From NCBI RefSeq assembly GCF_010671925.1, contig NZ_JAAHIH010000005.1, positions 868,001-932,000 on the forward strand: 64,000 nt of DNA. The letters are read 5' to 3'. Source of the DNA: Moorena sp. SIOASIH. GTDB lineage: Bacteria; Cyanobacteriota; Cyanobacteriia; Cyanobacteriales; Coleofasciculaceae. A model generated the notes under the pieces. That model saw only the letters and a program-made list of their open reading frames with translations. It had not been told where the DNA came from and did not search any database. Made by a program: the position numbers and the translations under genes. Below are positions 27,431 through 36,160 of the stretch, one piece after another (the first letter of the stretch is position 1; each line of letters starts with the position of its first letter).

Positions 27431-30355
27431 CTAGTCCAATACCTCAACTGTCCCCAACTGACCATCAATCCTGACCCGCTGACCATCTCGTAATATATCA
27501 GTGGCATGATTAATATCCATTACGGCTGGGATACCATACTCTCGGGCGACAATGGCACCGTGGGACAGACGTCCCCCTACTTCAGAAATTAAGCCACCAG
27601 CACGAGCGAGTAATGGTGCCCAACCGGAATCGGTGTAGGGTACAACCACAATGGTTTGCTGGTCAATAGTGATATCACTTTGCAAGCTTTTCACAACTTT
27701 TACCAAACCCTCTACTTGTCCAGAACTGGCACCAATGCCTTGTAGCAGTCCTTGCTCAGACCCAGCTAAAGGTTTGGGCTCAGCGGGTAAGGGAGGATTA
27801 TTGCCATAAACCAGGAAAGGTACGGTAGTCAGCTGAGCATCCTGTGTCAATTTAGTGCGCCGTTGTTGCACAATTTCTGGAAGCTGTTGTCTGAGTTCCT
27901 GGTTATCACTACCTACTAGAGAGCGAATTTCGGGTAACTCCAAGAAAAAAATGTCCCCTGGTTCAACTAGTAAACCTAACAGCAGCCAGCGTGCCTCTAG
28001 AGCCAAGAAGCTCCAGCGTAGGTGAGCCATCAGCTTAGAGTAGACTTGGGTTACTCGACCTTTGAGATCCAGCCGTGCTTGTACCACTTCAGCTTTCCAG
28101 TTTTGCCCTCTAGGTTTTGGAGATTGGGGCAGTGGATGAGCTAGAAACTGAGCGAACAGCTTTCTAACAGCTCGGGGGTCTTCTTGCCAGCGGGGAATTG
28201 CTACATCGGTTGCCACTTCGCTAAGGTAACCATAGCCCTCAAGAAAGTGGTCAAACTGCTCTAAAATGCTGGAACCATCTGGGATTTCTGCTAGGGTGGC
28301 AAACAGAGAGGCTCCACTGTCATAGATAACCTGTTCGTGGCTTAATAAATGCCGAGCATCTGCTGCTATCCTAGCCAAGGCTCGCATACTATCGACCTCT
28401 GGAGTTTTGCTGTTATCTAGTTGTTTGTCCTCAATCTTGAGTACTGCCTGCCGCAAAGACATACTAAGGGGAGCAAGAATACTATAGTAGGTGGCTCGTT
28501 TCAACACCATTAAAATGCTGTCGATGCGTTCTAGGAGTTGCACTGGAGATAATTCCGACTGGGCTCTTGCTGAGAGCTGATTCAATAGGGGTAGAAAGTG
28601 GGTTTGGTAATCCGCTTCAAAGTCTTGGTCTAAACGCCATTCCCGACCAAGCAATCGTAGTAAACCAGGTAGGTTTTTTAGGGTGGTCTTCATTGGTGGT
28701 TTGGAAAACTTAGCTCCCCTAGTCAGAAATTCCAGACTTTCTGGGGGTAGACCCATACGCCGAAAAATTTTCCCCAACAGAGTAACATTGAAGTAAGCAT
28801 GGGAATAGTGCAGCGTAGCAGTTTCGGTGAAATCCATTCCTTTAGCTCGCTTCCCTAGCACTATGGTAAAAATATCTCCCCAAACACCGCAGGTGAGGGG
28901 ACGATTAATCGACCAAGTTAGGGGTCGGATTACTCCTGGAATTACTTCCGCAGCAATTTTACGAGTCCAGGTTGGTTGTAGAGTAGTTATAGGTCGTGCT
29001 TGCAATAACCAAAGTTTTTGACCGTCATAACTCCACTCAATATCTTGGGGAAGACCCTGGTAATAGTCTTCTAACCGACGTGCCAAGAGCGCCACTTGTT
29101 TGATTAAGGCTGGAGGGACATCACCACTACCTTCAATCCGTGAGGAGGCAAAACTTTCTGCTGAATCCTCTTCTTTCCCTGACTTGAAATAAACTTGGTA
29201 CTGCTCTGGTGTTACTTTACCCGATACAACTTGTGTAGCATATCCAGGTAGGGCTTCGACCACAACAGCTTCTCCCTGTTGGGAAATAGGGTCACGACTG
29301 AAAGCAACTCCAGAAAAAACCCCCTTGACTTGTTTTTGAATTAGCACAGCCATAGCTGAATCTGGCAGTTGCTGATCTCGACGGTATTGTGCAGCTACTG
29401 GATTACGATAAGACTCTAAGACTCGATTAATGGCATCCAGTAGTGCCGCTGAGCTGGTCACCTGCAACACGCTTTGATACTGCCCTGCGGCTGAAGCCTG
29501 GGCTGAATCTTCTCCTACTGCGGAAGAACGCACTACCAGGGGTTCAGATTCAGAAACGGGTAGGTATTTGAGCAGGGGTTCTGGATCATCACCTGGAGGG
29601 AGTACCCAGCCCACAGGTACTGAGTAACCAGAACGCTTGAGCTGGGATAGGGTGGCAGCTTTTTCCCCAACTTTTTTACGGTCTAGTTTGGTGTCCAGAG
29701 AAATTACGGCACTATCGCCTTGGAAAAAATGAAACACTCTCTTAGATTCTGCTTGAGTTTGCCCACTGGGAAGGTCTAAGTCATCGGGAATTTTTTGATA
29801 AATCCAAGCTAATAATAGACTCAAGATGGTGGCAATTACAATTCTGGAGAAATCCTGGGGATGCAATAGAGCCAGAATCACGGGGAACAAGACTAAAATC
29901 ACCAGTTTGCCATGTTTGGGATTCCGGAAAATGGTAAAGCTAATCCCTCCAATCAAAAATACTAGCAATGCCAGAATGGGGTCATGGCATAATACTCCCC
30001 AAGTGACATTGGTCGTCCCTGCACCTTTGCCTATCCAGTAACGACCTAACACCAACATGATTAGAGCGATCAATTCCCAGGCTGATTCACTGGGAAAGAA
30101 GTGGCGAGCTAGTAAGACTGCTGCAATTCCTTTTCCTGCCTCTGAGAGGACTGCCAAGACACCAACCAGATTTCCTCCGTGGTAAAAGGCGGCTGAAACT
30201 GATATATTACCAGTACCGACCTGGGCTAGGTTATGCCTGGTCAGTACATAGGTAATCCAGGCAATCAGAGGTAGTCCACCTAAGATAGGACAGACGGTAA
30301 CAATGAGCAAGAACCCTAAAACCTGGTTTAGTGTCATGGGACTAATGGAAATCAC
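27431..30355 (-). CDS. PlsY-like membrane acyltransferase fused to PEP synthase/PPDK-like domains
   Basis: A 974-residue fusion. Residues 1-190 are a membrane domain similar to glycerol-3-phosphate acyltransferase PlsY: VGTGNISVSAAFYHGG, EAGKGIAAVLLARHFF, and GKGAGTTNVTWGVL correspond to the family's three loop motifs. Residues about 215-460 form an ATP-grasp PEP/pyruvate-binding domain (GEKAATLSQLKRSGYSVPVGWVLPP, VVRSSAVGEDSAQASAAGQYQSVL, QDIEWSYDGQKLWLLQARPI). The C-terminal 90 residues form a PEP-utilizing mobile domain with the phosphohistidine in GGRLSHGAIVAREYGIPAVMD (about H933). The middle 400 residues resemble the linker of rifampin-phosphotransferase-like proteins. The lack of a TIM-barrel PEP domain suggests phosphoryl transfer to another acceptor, perhaps a lipid. 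The actual reaction is unknown. ATG at 30355. Confidence 0.85.
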   Translation of the reverse strand: MISISPMTLNQVLGFLLIVTVCPILGGLPLIAWITYVLTRHNLAQVGTGNISVSAAFYHGGNLVGVLAVLSEAGKGIAAVLLARHFFPSESAWELIALIMLVLGRYWIGKGAGTTNVTWGVLCHDPILALLVFLIGGISFTIFRNPKHGKLVILVLFPVILALLHPQDFSRIVIATILSLLLAWIYQKIPDDLDLPSGQTQAESKRVFHFFQGDSAVISLDTKLDRKKVGEKAATLSQLKRSGYSVPVGWVLPPGDDPEPLLKYLPVSESEPLVVRSSAVGEDSAQASAAGQYQSVLQVTSSAALLDAINRVLESYRNPVAAQYRRDQQLPDSAMAVLIQKQVKGVFSGVAFSRDPISQQGEAVVVEALPGYATQVVSGKVTPEQYQVYFKSGKEEDSAESFASSRIEGSGDVPPALIKQVALLARRLEDYYQGLPQDIEWSYDGQKLWLLQARPITTLQPTWTRKIAAEVIPGVIRPLTWSINRPLTCGVWGDIFTIVLGKRAKGMDFTETATLHYSHAYFNVTLLGKIFRRMGLPPESLEFLTRGAKFSKPPMKTTLKNLPGLLRLLGREWRLDQDFEADYQTHFLPLLNQLSARAQSELSPVQLLERIDSILMVLKRATYYSILAPLSMSLRQAVLKIEDKQLDNSKTPEVDSMRALARIAADARHLLSHEQVIYDSGASLFATLAEIPDGSSILEQFDHFLEGYGYLSEVATDVAIPRWQEDPRAVRKLFAQFLAHPLPQSPKPRGQNWKAEVVQARLDLKGRVTQVYSKLMAHLRWSFLALEARWLLLGLLVEPGDIFFLELPEIRSLVGSDNQELRQQLPEIVQQRRTKLTQDAQLTTVPFLVYGNNPPLPAEPKPLAGSEQGLLQGIGASSGQVEGLVKVVKSLQSDITIDQQTIVVVPYTDSGWAPLLARAGGLISEVGGRLSHGAIVAREYGIPAVMDINHATDILRDGQRVRIDGQLGTVEVLD

Positions 30356-31305
30356 TTACTGAGAGCTTGATAATAAGTACTTTATTAAGAAGTATATAAG
30401 AAGTATCTAAGAACTATTTGAACTTACTGGCATCGAAAACTATCTAGTAATCACAACTAGTAATCACAACTAGCAATCGCAACTAGTAATCACAAGTTTA
30501 GTTTGTAAAATTATCTAACCCAAAAGCAAGCCAAATTGTCTAAACAATTTGCTTGTTTTAAGTAAAATACGAGTAAATTATTTATATCATCTGGTAGATT
30601 ATTCCCTGTTATAATTATAGTTTTGGTTCTAGGTCTTAACCTGATTTAGTCCCTAAGTTGTTTTCATCCCCCCAGCTTTTGCACAGGGGTTCTCAAGTGG
30701 GTTTTCCATAGTGAATGGAATTCCTACGCCAGCAGCGCGCCAAGCCCCATCCTGCCGCCAAGGGTCAAACCCTGACGGGGTGACAAACAGCGTTAAAAAC
30801 CTTACTGGGTGTGGGGTGTGGGGTTTTGGGTGTAGGGAACCCACCCCTAACCCCTCCCAGGAGGGGAAACATCAGGAGCTGGCCAGTTTGATAGCGATGC
30901 AGTCGGCCAAAGGGGGTTTCCACGGGGCAAACAGCGGTGCGGACGCAGGTTCCGCACACAGACCCAAAACCACTCGCTATTGCATCAAGAAGAGACGGTT
31001 GAATCAGGTTTCGGACCGTTCGCACAGCGTGGCCTAAAGGCCAAGGAAATTGCTGGGGTTATTCCAAATTCCCTTCTATTTTCCCCACACCCCACACCCG
31101 GTCACCCTACACCCTGTCTAATTTAATGCCTTGTTGTCACCCCTGAAGGGTCAAACCGCATCCTGCCGCTGGTGGTTACACTTTTGAATTAGTTTACGAT
31201 GTTTGGTAAAGTACAAGTCTTTTCTTTTGTTTTCTTTAACCATTGATCATATAAATTTTACTGGATTTTAATCCAGGCTTTAGCTATGGCAGGGAAACTA
31301 CTGAT
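30356..31305. other. Long intergenic region with repeats
   Basis: No credible gene. It contains an AACTAGTAATCAC tandem array (about 30440-30495), a GCGATGCAGTCGG ... CTCGCTATTGCATCAAGA repeat (30895-30990) and CACACCC heptamers (31085-31100). The ORFs over 30711-31037 are low-complexity on both strands and are rejected. Confidence 0.6.
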
Positions 31306-31426
31306 GTAAGCTATCAGCTATCAGCTATCAGCTATCAGCTAGTTCGCGTAGCGCAATCGATGCTTTTGAATAAAATAAGCTGACGACTAACCGCTGACCA
31401 CTGACCGCTGACCGCTGAATGCTTAC
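31306..31426. repeat. GTAAGC(ATTCAGC) palindromic element with TATCAGC array, copy
   Basis: A left end of GTAAGCTATCAGC with further TATCAGC heptamers, an internal CGCGTAGCG palindrome, AATAAAATAAGCTGACG, TGACCGC heptamers, and the right end CTGAATGCTTAC. Full relatives lie at 40326-40526 and 44631-44834. Confidence 0.85.
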
Positions 31427-31429
31427 AGT

Positions 31430-31975
31430 ACTGATAACGTAACTTTCAGTTACGGCATTCTAATTCAAGTTTTAGCGATCGCTAGCAATCTAGGGAAAAT
31501 TCTACTGGTAGCACTGAGTAGCCTTGGTGCCAGTGTAATTTTAGGCACTCAATTGCTCAAACCAGTGACCGCAGAGTCTACTAAGGGTCCTATCAACGTT
31601 GTACAGTCTGGAGATGTCACCTTAACTAGCGCTGTGATTTGGGGGCGTAATGACCAGCCAGGTCTGATGTTGGTCGAAATCTCCACTTCAGCAGATTTCA
31701 AGGATGCCACAACTTATCCTCGGTCCTGGCGTTGCTCCTGATACTGATTATATAACACTACCCATTCAGATGTTTGACATTTCTAAACTCCGAAACCTAG
31801 TCCTAGCTTACTTTTGACTTCTGACTTCTCACTTGAGACTTGCGCGTAGCGCTATACTACTATCGGGTAAGTTTTCAGAACTTTCTCGATAACAACAAGG
31901 TTTCTAAAGTTGCTGGAGGAGTTGGTAGCTTTGGTACAGCACCTGTTGCTGAGGAAGCTCTTTGATATTAGAGTA
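31430..31975 (+). pseudogene. PhoD-like phosphatase, N-terminal remnant
   Basis: Three frames together give the N-terminal region of a PhoD-type secreted alkaline phosphatase. First comes a signal-like segment (NLGKILLVALSSLGASVILGTQLL) and GPINVVQSGDVTLTSAVIWGRNDQPGLMLVEISTSADFKDATT. After a frameshift near 31715 comes GPGVAPDTDYITLPI. After an inserted repeat (about 31812-31856) comes YRVSFQNFLDNNKVSKVAGGVGSFGTAPVAEEAL. The catalytic domain is absent. It is a broken gene with at least two frame changes. Confidence 0.6.
31812..31856. repeat. GACTTCT heptamers ending GACTTGCGCGTAGCGCTATA
   Basis: The same unit, with more heptamers, is at 43444-43516. Here it interrupts the PhoD-like pseudogene. 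Confidence 0.75.
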
Positions 31976-32012
31976 TTTGAGCACATCCTTATACAGATAG
32001 GGAGGTAATGGT

Positions 32013-32867
32013 ATGGCTAAAATTGTGGGTGTTCATGGGATTAATCAAGAATTTAGAGGTAGTCATACAATTCATGCTCAGTGGCTACCAGCCCTCAAAG
32101 ATGGTTTGAAGGGTGTTGGAGCTAGATTAGATTCCGATCATGAATTCCACTGTGCCTTTTATGGAGACCTGTTCAGAGGTCGCTCGAAATCAGCAATGGG
32201 GATACCTAACTATGACGCCAGTGATATTGACTCGGATTGGGAGAAGGAACTCCTCCTGCAATGGTGGGAAGAAGCAGCAAAAGTAGAAGATGATATTAAA
32301 GGCTCAGCCGATCTATCCAGAGAAAAGGCAACACCCAGACGTGTTCAAAAGGCTTTAAATGCCTTAAGTGGTTCTAGGTTTTTTGGTGGTGTTGCTGAGA
32401 AAATCGTGATTTCTTTTCTGAAGCAAGTTGGTCGTTATTTGCATAACCCAGAGTTAAGACAGCAAATTCGCGATCGCATTGTGGAAGCCATAGATCAGGA
32501 TACCCGTGTATTGGTTGGTCACTCTCTGGGGTCAGTTGTCTGTTACGAAGCCCTATGCCAACACCCAGAATGGTCAGTGGACGTTTTTGTGACTCTAGGT
32601 TCCCCATTGGGGATAAAAGGGCTGATTTTTGATCGCTTGGAACCCTCACCGGTCTCTAATTTGGGGTCTTGGCCGGGAAGTGTAAAACAGTGGATAAACA
32701 TTGCGGATGCGGGAGATATTGTTGCTTTAGAAAAAGAATTAAATCCTTTATTTGACGGGTTAGTGGAAGATAAGCTTGTTTATAATAGATCTGATGCTCA
32801 CAATGCCAGTAACTATTTCACAGCATCTGAAACAGGAGAAGCTATTAAGTTGGGCTTGATTGATTAG
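32013..32867 (+). CDS. Alpha/beta hydrolase of a caspase-MoxR cassette
   Basis: A 284-residue serine hydrolase. The opening KIVGVHGINQEF has the strand-histidine-glycine of an oxyanion region. The nucleophile elbow is VLVGHSLGSVVCYEAL with Ser171. A later DAGDIVAL and SDAHNASNYF provide plausible Asp and His. There is no signal peptide, so it is probably cytoplasmic. An AGGGAGGT ribosome-binding site lies eight bases before the ATG. Its stop is 12 bases before the caspase-gene ATG, so the two are tightly coupled. Association with caspase and MoxR genes suggests an esterase or lipase effector or accessory in a conflict system. Substrate is not known. Confidence 0.82.
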   Translation: MAKIVGVHGINQEFRGSHTIHAQWLPALKDGLKGVGARLDSDHEFHCAFYGDLFRGRSKSAMGIPNYDASDIDSDWEKELLLQWWEEAAKVEDDIKGSADLSREKATPRRVQKALNALSGSRFFGGVAEKIVISFLKQVGRYLHNPELRQQIRDRIVEAIDQDTRVLVGHSLGSVVCYEALCQHPEWSVDVFVTLGSPLGIKGLIFDRLEPSPVSNLGSWPGSVKQWINIADAGDIVALEKELNPLFDGLVEDKLVYNRSDAHNASNYFTASETGEAIKLGLID

Positions 32868-32879
32868 TAGACGAGGGAT

Positions 32880-34823
32880 ATGGCGGGAAAACCCAGGTAT
32901 TATTTAATCGCTTGTGGAACAAGCAACTACAACGAGCAGGATGTACTTAACTTAGATAGTGTGCCGACAGACTTACAGAGAGTTGTTGATTTATTAACTC
33001 AGAAATTTGGATATGAAGAAGCCTTGACGAATCTTCGTTTAAATCCGAAGAAAGATGAGTTAATCAAACAATTTTCATACTGGCTTCAGCATGAAGAACG
33101 ATGTGAGAGCGATCGCGTAATCTTTTACTATTCCGGTCATGGTGAATATTGCCAAGGAGATAGACATTATCTTTTGATGGAAGAGACTAATTACAATCAA
33201 ATTCCTCAAACATCCTTGCCAACAGAAGATTTAGTTCGTCCTTTGAACAACGAAGGAGTTAAAATTGAACAAATCCTGTATATTATCGATACTTGTTATT
33301 CAGGGGTCGGAATAAGTGATGTATCGAAATTTACTACACAAGTTGTTCAGAAATACCAACCGGTAAAAGGAGCCGGTATCGCAGTTCATGGGATTGCGGC
33401 TTGTCGTGCCAAAGATACAGCCAAAGAAGATGTATTTTCTAGGGGGTTGGAGCAAGTTATTAACGATTTAAGTAAAAACTACTTAAGTAAAAACAACGGT
33501 AATTTATATATTCCTCTAGACTATCTAGTTGACGAAATTAATCAGATTATTTCCTCAGAGCAACGTGCTTCATACTCAGCTTCTGGCTCTGAAAAATCTG
33601 CTCAATTATTCCCCATTATGCCTAAGACTATACAAACATGGGAAGAAAAGCAAGATGAACTTATTAGCGAACTTTTTGCTGGATTAAAGAAACACCCAGA
33701 AGATAGCTTACTTCAGGTTAACTCCTTTATTTTAAGTTCTAAAAATATTGAAAAGCTTGTATTAGACGACGAATTTATTCTGGATTGTAGAGAAATAAAA
33801 AAAAGACTGACTGAATTAGGACAAAAACCAGTTTCAAGAGGAATATGCCCTCTAGTGGCTTGTGCAGAATGGTGTCGGCGAAGATTTTCTAAACAGGATT
33901 ACAAATTGAGGAGACTTGCTAATACTATTAAAAATTGGCAACAGGAAGCTATAAGATATCGAGAAGACGCAAACCTCTCTACAATCCAAGAATCTGTTAA
34001 AAAAGCTGATTTAAAATTTCAAGAACTGATTAAGAAAGAAAATTTGCGACTTCAAGTTGAGATTGAACCAGAGGTTGATAATGATAATGGTACAGGACAA
34101 GGGTCTGGTGCCTTACTTTTGAGTATGAATCTTTGGCTTGAAAGTCAGGATTTACCACTTGGTCGGTTTGCAGAAAAGATACGGTTAGAACCTCGGGAAA
34201 GTGAAGAGAGTGTCTCTGAGCAAGAGAGTGAGAGTTTATACACTAATCTTGAAAAGATTTTGCCCAACTTAATTCGCAAGGCTCGTTATAGTTTACCTGA
34301 ACGAGTTAACTTAACAATTGAGTATTTTCTTCCCTTCGACTATTTCAAAACACCATTGGAAAAGATTACGTTTAAGCGAGGGAGAAAACTAACACCGCTG
34401 GGTGAAGAGTACCCAATTTTTATCAACTCATTTGAACGATATTTTGATCCAGATTTTCTTGAGATTCGTGATGAGATTGAAGTCAAGAAGCAAGGGTTAT
34501 GGAATGATGTAAATAATTCAGTAACTGAACCCAGTGTCCCTGGGGAATTTGAAGGGGATGATATCTATTATATGGGTACAGATCCATCAGATTCCGATCT
34601 AGAAAGAATTGAAGAGGCTTTACCCATTGCGGTCTGGAGTCGGAACGTGAACCAACCTCTGATTGAAGGAGAGCATCTAAACCTCTCAGAATGGCAAAAT
34701 TGGCCTAACAAAATACGTGATTTACGAAAAAAGAAAAACGGTTTGGAGGTAACCCTTCTCTGGGATGATTTATATCCGAAGCCTTCCCAACGCTGTAGAC
34801 CCTTAAATACCGACCATCTATAG
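32880..34823 (+). CDS. Caspase-like protease (C14) fused to a VMAP C-terminal domain
   Basis: A 647-residue protein. Residues 5-260 form a metacaspase-type C14 domain: YLIACGTSNYN, the catalytic histidine in VIFYYSGHGEY (H87), and the catalytic cysteine in ILYIIDTCYSGVG (C139). Residues about 265-385 are helical, similar in pattern to the linker region of VMAP proteins. Residues about 400-645 (LLLSMNLWLESQDLPLGRFA ... VNLTIEYFLPFDYFKTPLEKI ... LGEEYPIFINSFERY ... ALPIAVWSRNVNQ) match the VMAP-C domain of vWA-MoxR-associated proteins. In the known ternary systems VMAP links a sensor to an effector; here the effector caspase is in the same chain. The ATG at 32880 follows directly after the hydrolase gene. 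VMAP assignment is from recalled family patterns. Confidence 0.82.
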   Translation: MAGKPRYYLIACGTSNYNEQDVLNLDSVPTDLQRVVDLLTQKFGYEEALTNLRLNPKKDELIKQFSYWLQHEERCESDRVIFYYSGHGEYCQGDRHYLLMEETNYNQIPQTSLPTEDLVRPLNNEGVKIEQILYIIDTCYSGVGISDVSKFTTQVVQKYQPVKGAGIAVHGIAACRAKDTAKEDVFSRGLEQVINDLSKNYLSKNNGNLYIPLDYLVDEINQIISSEQRASYSASGSEKSAQLFPIMPKTIQTWEEKQDELISELFAGLKKHPEDSLLQVNSFILSSKNIEKLVLDDEFILDCREIKKRLTELGQKPVSRGICPLVACAEWCRRRFSKQDYKLRRLANTIKNWQQEAIRYREDANLSTIQESVKKADLKFQELIKKENLRLQVEIEPEVDNDNGTGQGSGALLLSMNLWLESQDLPLGRFAEKIRLEPRESEESVSEQESESLYTNLEKILPNLIRKARYSLPERVNLTIEYFLPFDYFKTPLEKITFKRGRKLTPLGEEYPIFINSFERYFDPDFLEIRDEIEVKKQGLWNDVNNSVTEPSVPGEFEGDDIYYMGTDPSDSDLERIEEALPIAVWSRNVNQPLIEGEHLNLSEWQNWPNKIRDLRKKKNGLEVTLLWDDLYPKPSQRCRPLNTDHL

Positions 34824-34829
34824 CGTTTA

Positions 34830-35035
34830 TCGTAGCTATGAGGTACACATTATTTTTTACCTCTTACCTCTTACCTGCTCCCTGCTCCCGTCTTGATGCA
34901 GTCGCTCATGGGGGAAACCACGGCAGTTGCTCATGGGGGAGACCCCCAAGACCGCACTGCCTCCCCAAGACCGCGCTGCATCGCTGCATCGCTGCTCCCT
35001 AAAAACCAGAAATTTATACCTCACAAGTCGTAGAA
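34830..35035. repeat. Repeat insertion between caspase and moxR genes
   Basis: TTACCTC heptamers, then GATGCAGTCGCTCATGGGGG ... CCCCCAAGACCGC ... GCGCTGCATCGCTGCATCG, a palindromic family also at 12313, 15833 and 30897. It separates two otherwise tightly packed genes. Confidence 0.75.
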
Positions 35036-35050
35036 TTGCTATATAGTAAA

Positions 35051-36148
35051 ATGCCAAAAGACCCAACATCTGACCAGCAGGATCCTCGCATCTACCAGGG
35101 CTTAACCCTCAGTGCGGAAAGTTTACCAACCCCAGAAGACCAACAACAGCATCTGAGTCGTATTCCACCGCCCCCCCCTTGGCGCACCTTTGGTCTTTCA
35201 GTTGAGCAATGGCGTGAAAAAGCAGAATCACAAAATACCCAAGACATCGTAAAAAAGATTAATCCAAGGGCATTGGGGTTTGTTCCGAGCAAGCAAGCGG
35301 TAGAATTGGTCAATGCCGCATTGTGTTTACGTCGCCCTTTACTGATTGAAGGAAATCCCGGTAGCGGCAAAACATCCTTAGCCTATGCAGTAGCAGCTGA
35401 ACTGGGACTACCGGGGCCTTACCGCTGGTCAATTGTTTCTCGCACTACTTTGAAAGATGGTCTCTATGCCTACGATGCCATTGGGCGATTACAAGAAGTG
35501 TCTTTACTGAGGCAACAAGTTGGTAACACAGAGAGAATAAAAGAGCCTGACATTGGTAACTATTTAAGATTAAGACCAATGGGTATGGCATTTCATCAAT
35601 CTCAACCCGGTAGACCCGCAGTGCTGTTAATTGACGAAATTGATAAGAGTGATATTGATATGCCCAATGATCTCTTACATATATTTGAGGAAGGATTTTT
35701 TGAGATTCCAGAACTGAGTCGCTTAAAACGTAACTCCCAAGAGGTACTTCCTTACCGCAGTCAAAGCAATGATAGTGATGAAAAAATTTCGGTTGACAAA
35801 GGATTAATTCAATGTCAAGAGTTTCCCTTAGTCTTGATGACCAGTAATGAAGCACGGGAGTTTCCACCAGCCTTTCTACGCCGATGTCTACGGTTATCTC
35901 TCAAGCAACCTGATACCGAAGAGGGTTTCTATCAAATTTTAGAAAACCGCTTTGATGCCACCCATTTAAAGCAACTGGATCAGCCAGCTCGGAAATTAAT
36001 CAAGGAATTTTTGACACGGATTAAGGCAAGAGACACAACCTTAGCAACGGATCAATTGTTGAATGCCATCTATTTATTACTACAAGGAGATGACCTGACT
36101 GAAGAAACACGGAAAGATGTATTGAATACTATCTTCAAATCACTGTGA
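35051..36148 (+). CDS. MoxR-family AAA+ ATPase
   Basis: A 365-residue AAA+ protein. Walker A is LIEGNPGSGKTSLAYAVA (about 98-115). VLLIDEIDKSDIDMPNDLLHIFEEGFFEIPEL contains Walker B and the MoxR helix-2 insert. Sensor 1 is LVLMTSNEAREFPPAFLRRCLRLSL, which includes the arginine-finger region. MoxR proteins act as chaperone-like ATPases with vWA partners, and the next gene encodes one. The frame opens with TTG at 35036; the ATG five codons later is preferred, though neither has a good ribosome-binding site. It is followed after 12 bases by the vWA gene. Confidence 0.92.
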   Translation: MPKDPTSDQQDPRIYQGLTLSAESLPTPEDQQQHLSRIPPPPPWRTFGLSVEQWREKAESQNTQDIVKKINPRALGFVPSKQAVELVNAALCLRRPLLIEGNPGSGKTSLAYAVAAELGLPGPYRWSIVSRTTLKDGLYAYDAIGRLQEVSLLRQQVGNTERIKEPDIGNYLRLRPMGMAFHQSQPGRPAVLLIDEIDKSDIDMPNDLLHIFEEGFFEIPELSRLKRNSQEVLPYRSQSNDSDEKISVDKGLIQCQEFPLVLMTSNEAREFPPAFLRRCLRLSLKQPDTEEGFYQILENRFDATHLKQLDQPARKLIKEFLTRIKARDTTLATDQLLNAIYLLLQGDDLTEETRKDVLNTIFKSL

Positions 36149-36160
36149 GGTCAGGGGGAA

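Noticed and set aside
30711-31037. 108-codon plus and 86-codon minus ORFs
   Set aside because: Low-complexity sequence made of repeats; neither looks like a protein.
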